Below are positions 4,989 through 6,347 of a stretch of DNA of 6,347 bases, one piece after another. The DNA comes from Acidimicrobiales bacterium (GTDB taxonomy: Bacteria > Actinomycetota > Acidimicrobiia > Acidimicrobiales > JABEUL01). The notes beneath the pieces were generated by a model. That model was not told the origin of the DNA, searched no databases, and saw only the letters and a program-made list of their open reading frames with translations. The stretch lies in the NCBI GenBank assembly GCA_027451605.1, contig DAIDJA010000108.1, positions 1-6,347 on the forward strand, given 5' to 3'. The translations under genes and the position numbers were made by a program. Numbering within the stretch: position 1 is the first letter of the stretch; each line of letters opens with the position of its first letter.

Positions 4989-6347
4989 AATTCGAACTTA
5001 TGAATTTAGCGAAAAAAGTGTCGAGTTGTTGGGTTCCGATAGTCGTGAAACAAACTGGCCAGTAGTTTATCAACTGTTTAATGATTCATTAATTTACGTT
5101 GGTGAAACCACCAACCTGAAAACTCGAATGAAGCAACATATTCAGAGTCCGAAAAAACAACCATTGTCCAGGATTTCTGTAATTTACGATGACACTTACA
5201 ACAAATCTGTTGCCCTTGATCTGGAATCACATCTCATTCAGTGGTTTGGCGGAGATGGCAAATATACAATGCTGAATCAAAATTGTGGCCTTGTTGACCG
5301 GGAGTATTATAATCGAAGCTTTTATTCAAAGCAATTCAGGGATGTTTGGAATCTACTGGTTAATCTGAAAATCGCCGATAAAACGATAGAGGAGATCGAA
5401 AATTCCGGGCTATTTAAGTTCTCTCCTTACAAAAAACTCAATGGAGAGCAAATTAGAGTAGTTAGCGAGGTAATGACCGAACTTAACACTTCGTTTATAA
5501 CCGGACAAAAATCGATTTCTGTTATAGAAGGCGATGAGGGGACAGGAAAATCAATAGTACTCATGTTTATGGCCAAGTTAATATGTGATATCCAGGAAAG
5601 TGATGTCCTTGATGATGAAGATGCTTCAGGAGACTATTTCGACAATTATTTTCGCAGCCCAATTATTGAGAATTTTAAAAATAAGACTGTTGCAATGGTT
5701 GTACCGAATCAGTCGCTTAAGGGTAGTATATCGAAAATTTTTAAAAGCATTAGCAATATGGACTCCGTGCAGTTATTATCTCCATTGGACTTTGGGTATA
5801 AAAACAAGAAGTATGATGTTACCTTCGTTGATGAAGCACACCTACTAAAGGTCAGTAATCAAGAGGTTCATAAAATCAACCGAGAAAAATTTGAAGATAT
5901 TAATAAAACACTTTTTAACGATAGCAAGAATCATAATCAGCTTGACTGGATAGTTAATAATAGTAAGAACGTAGTAATGGTATATGCAGATCAGCGAGTG
6001 CGCCAAAACAATATTTCCGCGAAGGATCTAAACATCTATAGTTATCGGAAGCATATTTTAAAATCACAGATGAGATCTGTCGGTGGTGAACTGTTTATTA
6101 ATTATCTACGATCCATTCTCAGTAATGATCCTCCGAGTCAAATGCAGGTATTTGACAAATTTGAATTTAAATTATATGAAGATTTTGAAGGGCTTGTGAA
6201 ATCCATAGAGGCCAAGGAAGTAAAATACGGACTTTCAAGGTTAGTCGCCGGGTTCGCCTGGGACTGGAAATCTAAGAAGAATAAAAATGACTTTGATATA
6301 TGTATAGACGGGATTAAACTTAGGTGGAATTCCACTTTGAGCGACTT
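4975..6347 (+). CDS. GIY-YIG nuclease fused to DUF2075 helicase (partial)
   Basis: The gene runs off the right edge after 457 codons; the family suggests roughly 600 or more residues in total. Residues about 29-105 are a GIY-YIG nuclease: 'VVY' (Y32) and 'YVG' (Y41) replace the textbook motifs, with R51 in 'LKTRMKQH', E84 in 'LDLESHLI' and N101 in 'MLNQN'. A linker with 'FKFSPYKKLN' leads into a DUF2075 (PF09848) superfamily-1-like ATPase. Its Walker A is 'EGDEGTGKS' (185-193; K192), its Walker B 'DVTFVDEAHLL' (281-291; D286, E287), then 'VYADQRVR' (336-343), the motif 'LKSQMR' (362-367) and 'YGLSRLVAGFAWDW' (418-431). The C-terminal helicase motifs lie beyond the window. It probably moves along or unwinds nucleic acid and cuts it. 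ATG 4975 overlaps the MazG-like gene by 14 bases and has little Shine-Dalgarno, consistent with coupled translation. Defence against phage is inference. Confidence 0.92.
   Translation, partial: MSQTEIRTYEFSEKSVELLGSDSRETNWPVVYQLFNDSLIYVGETTNLKTRMKQHIQSPKKQPLSRISVIYDDTYNKSVALDLESHLIQWFGGDGKYTMLNQNCGLVDREYYNRSFYSKQFRDVWNLLVNLKIADKTIEEIENSGLFKFSPYKKLNGEQIRVVSEVMTELNTSFITGQKSISVIEGDEGTGKSIVLMFMAKLICDIQESDVLDDEDASGDYFDNYFRSPIIENFKNKTVAMVVPNQSLKGSISKIFKSISNMDSVQLLSPLDFGYKNKKYDVTFVDEAHLLKVSNQEVHKINREKFEDINKTLFNDSKNHNQLDWIVNNSKNVVMVYADQRVRQNNISAKDLNIYSYRKHILKSQMRSVGGELFINYLRSILSNDPPSQMQVFDKFEFKLYEDFEGLVKSIEAKEVKYGLSRLVAGFAWDWKSKKNKNDFDICIDGIKLRWNSTLSD

Noticed and set aside
5585..5848. Plus-strand 87-codon frame inside the helicase gene
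   Set aside because: It lies within the continuous GIY-YIG–DUF2075 frame in the region leading to Walker B and has no similarity to a known protein.
1..6347. CRISPR array
   Set aside because: No regularly spaced repeats of 20-40 bases were seen anywhere in the window.

Overview
The window looks like an accessory, defence-island-type stretch of a low-GC bacterial chromosome. The best lineage clue is the tyrosine recombinase. Its N-terminal 'KWYVVIDVG' / 'QKWHGGF' style and its C-terminal 'SERLGHENPAFTLKRYAHVIPGMQADAA' style are typical of integrases from Actinomycetota. A leaderless-looking gene and a GC-rich transposon scar of actinobacterial type fit the same group. I infer an AT-rich member of the Actinomycetota or a close relative, with moderate confidence and no ribosomal marker to confirm it.

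Left part (1-1400) is decay. Positions 1-803 hold the 3' part of a DUF4143-family ATPase gene, broken by two frameshifts; its AAA domain would lie upstream of the window. It runs directly into a GC-rich scar (about 808-1315) carrying only the C-terminal end of an IS200/IS605-type TnpB. The TnpB zinc ribbon is destroyed, but two strong hairpins survive at its 3' end. Positions 1187-1806 contain no gene I can support, but they do hold several perfect inverted repeats.

Middle part (1807-4280) holds a complete HNH-family putative restriction endonuclease on the plus strand. It converges on a minus-strand excisionase-integrase operon (xis 4280-4062, int 4040-2853). Both integration genes have strong Shine-Dalgarno sites, and the operon has its own promoter and a GC-rich leader hairpin. 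The 110-base gap between HNH and int carries TTTCCA-type repeats and is my candidate for the attachment-site side of the element.

Right part (4598-6347) is the most interesting. A divergent, probably leaderless gene encodes a MazG-like nucleotide pyrophosphohydrolase with an intact EXXE/EXXD metal site. It overlaps by 14 bases a large gene that runs off the window: an N-terminal GIY-YIG nuclease fused to a DUF2075 (PF09848) superfamily-1-like helicase/ATPase. The two are almost certainly translated together and lie next to xis, so they are plausible cargo of the integrated element. I infer a two-gene nucleic-acid defence module: a nucleotide-pool enzyme plus an ATP-driven nuclease. The nearby HNH endonuclease may be a second, independent defence gene.
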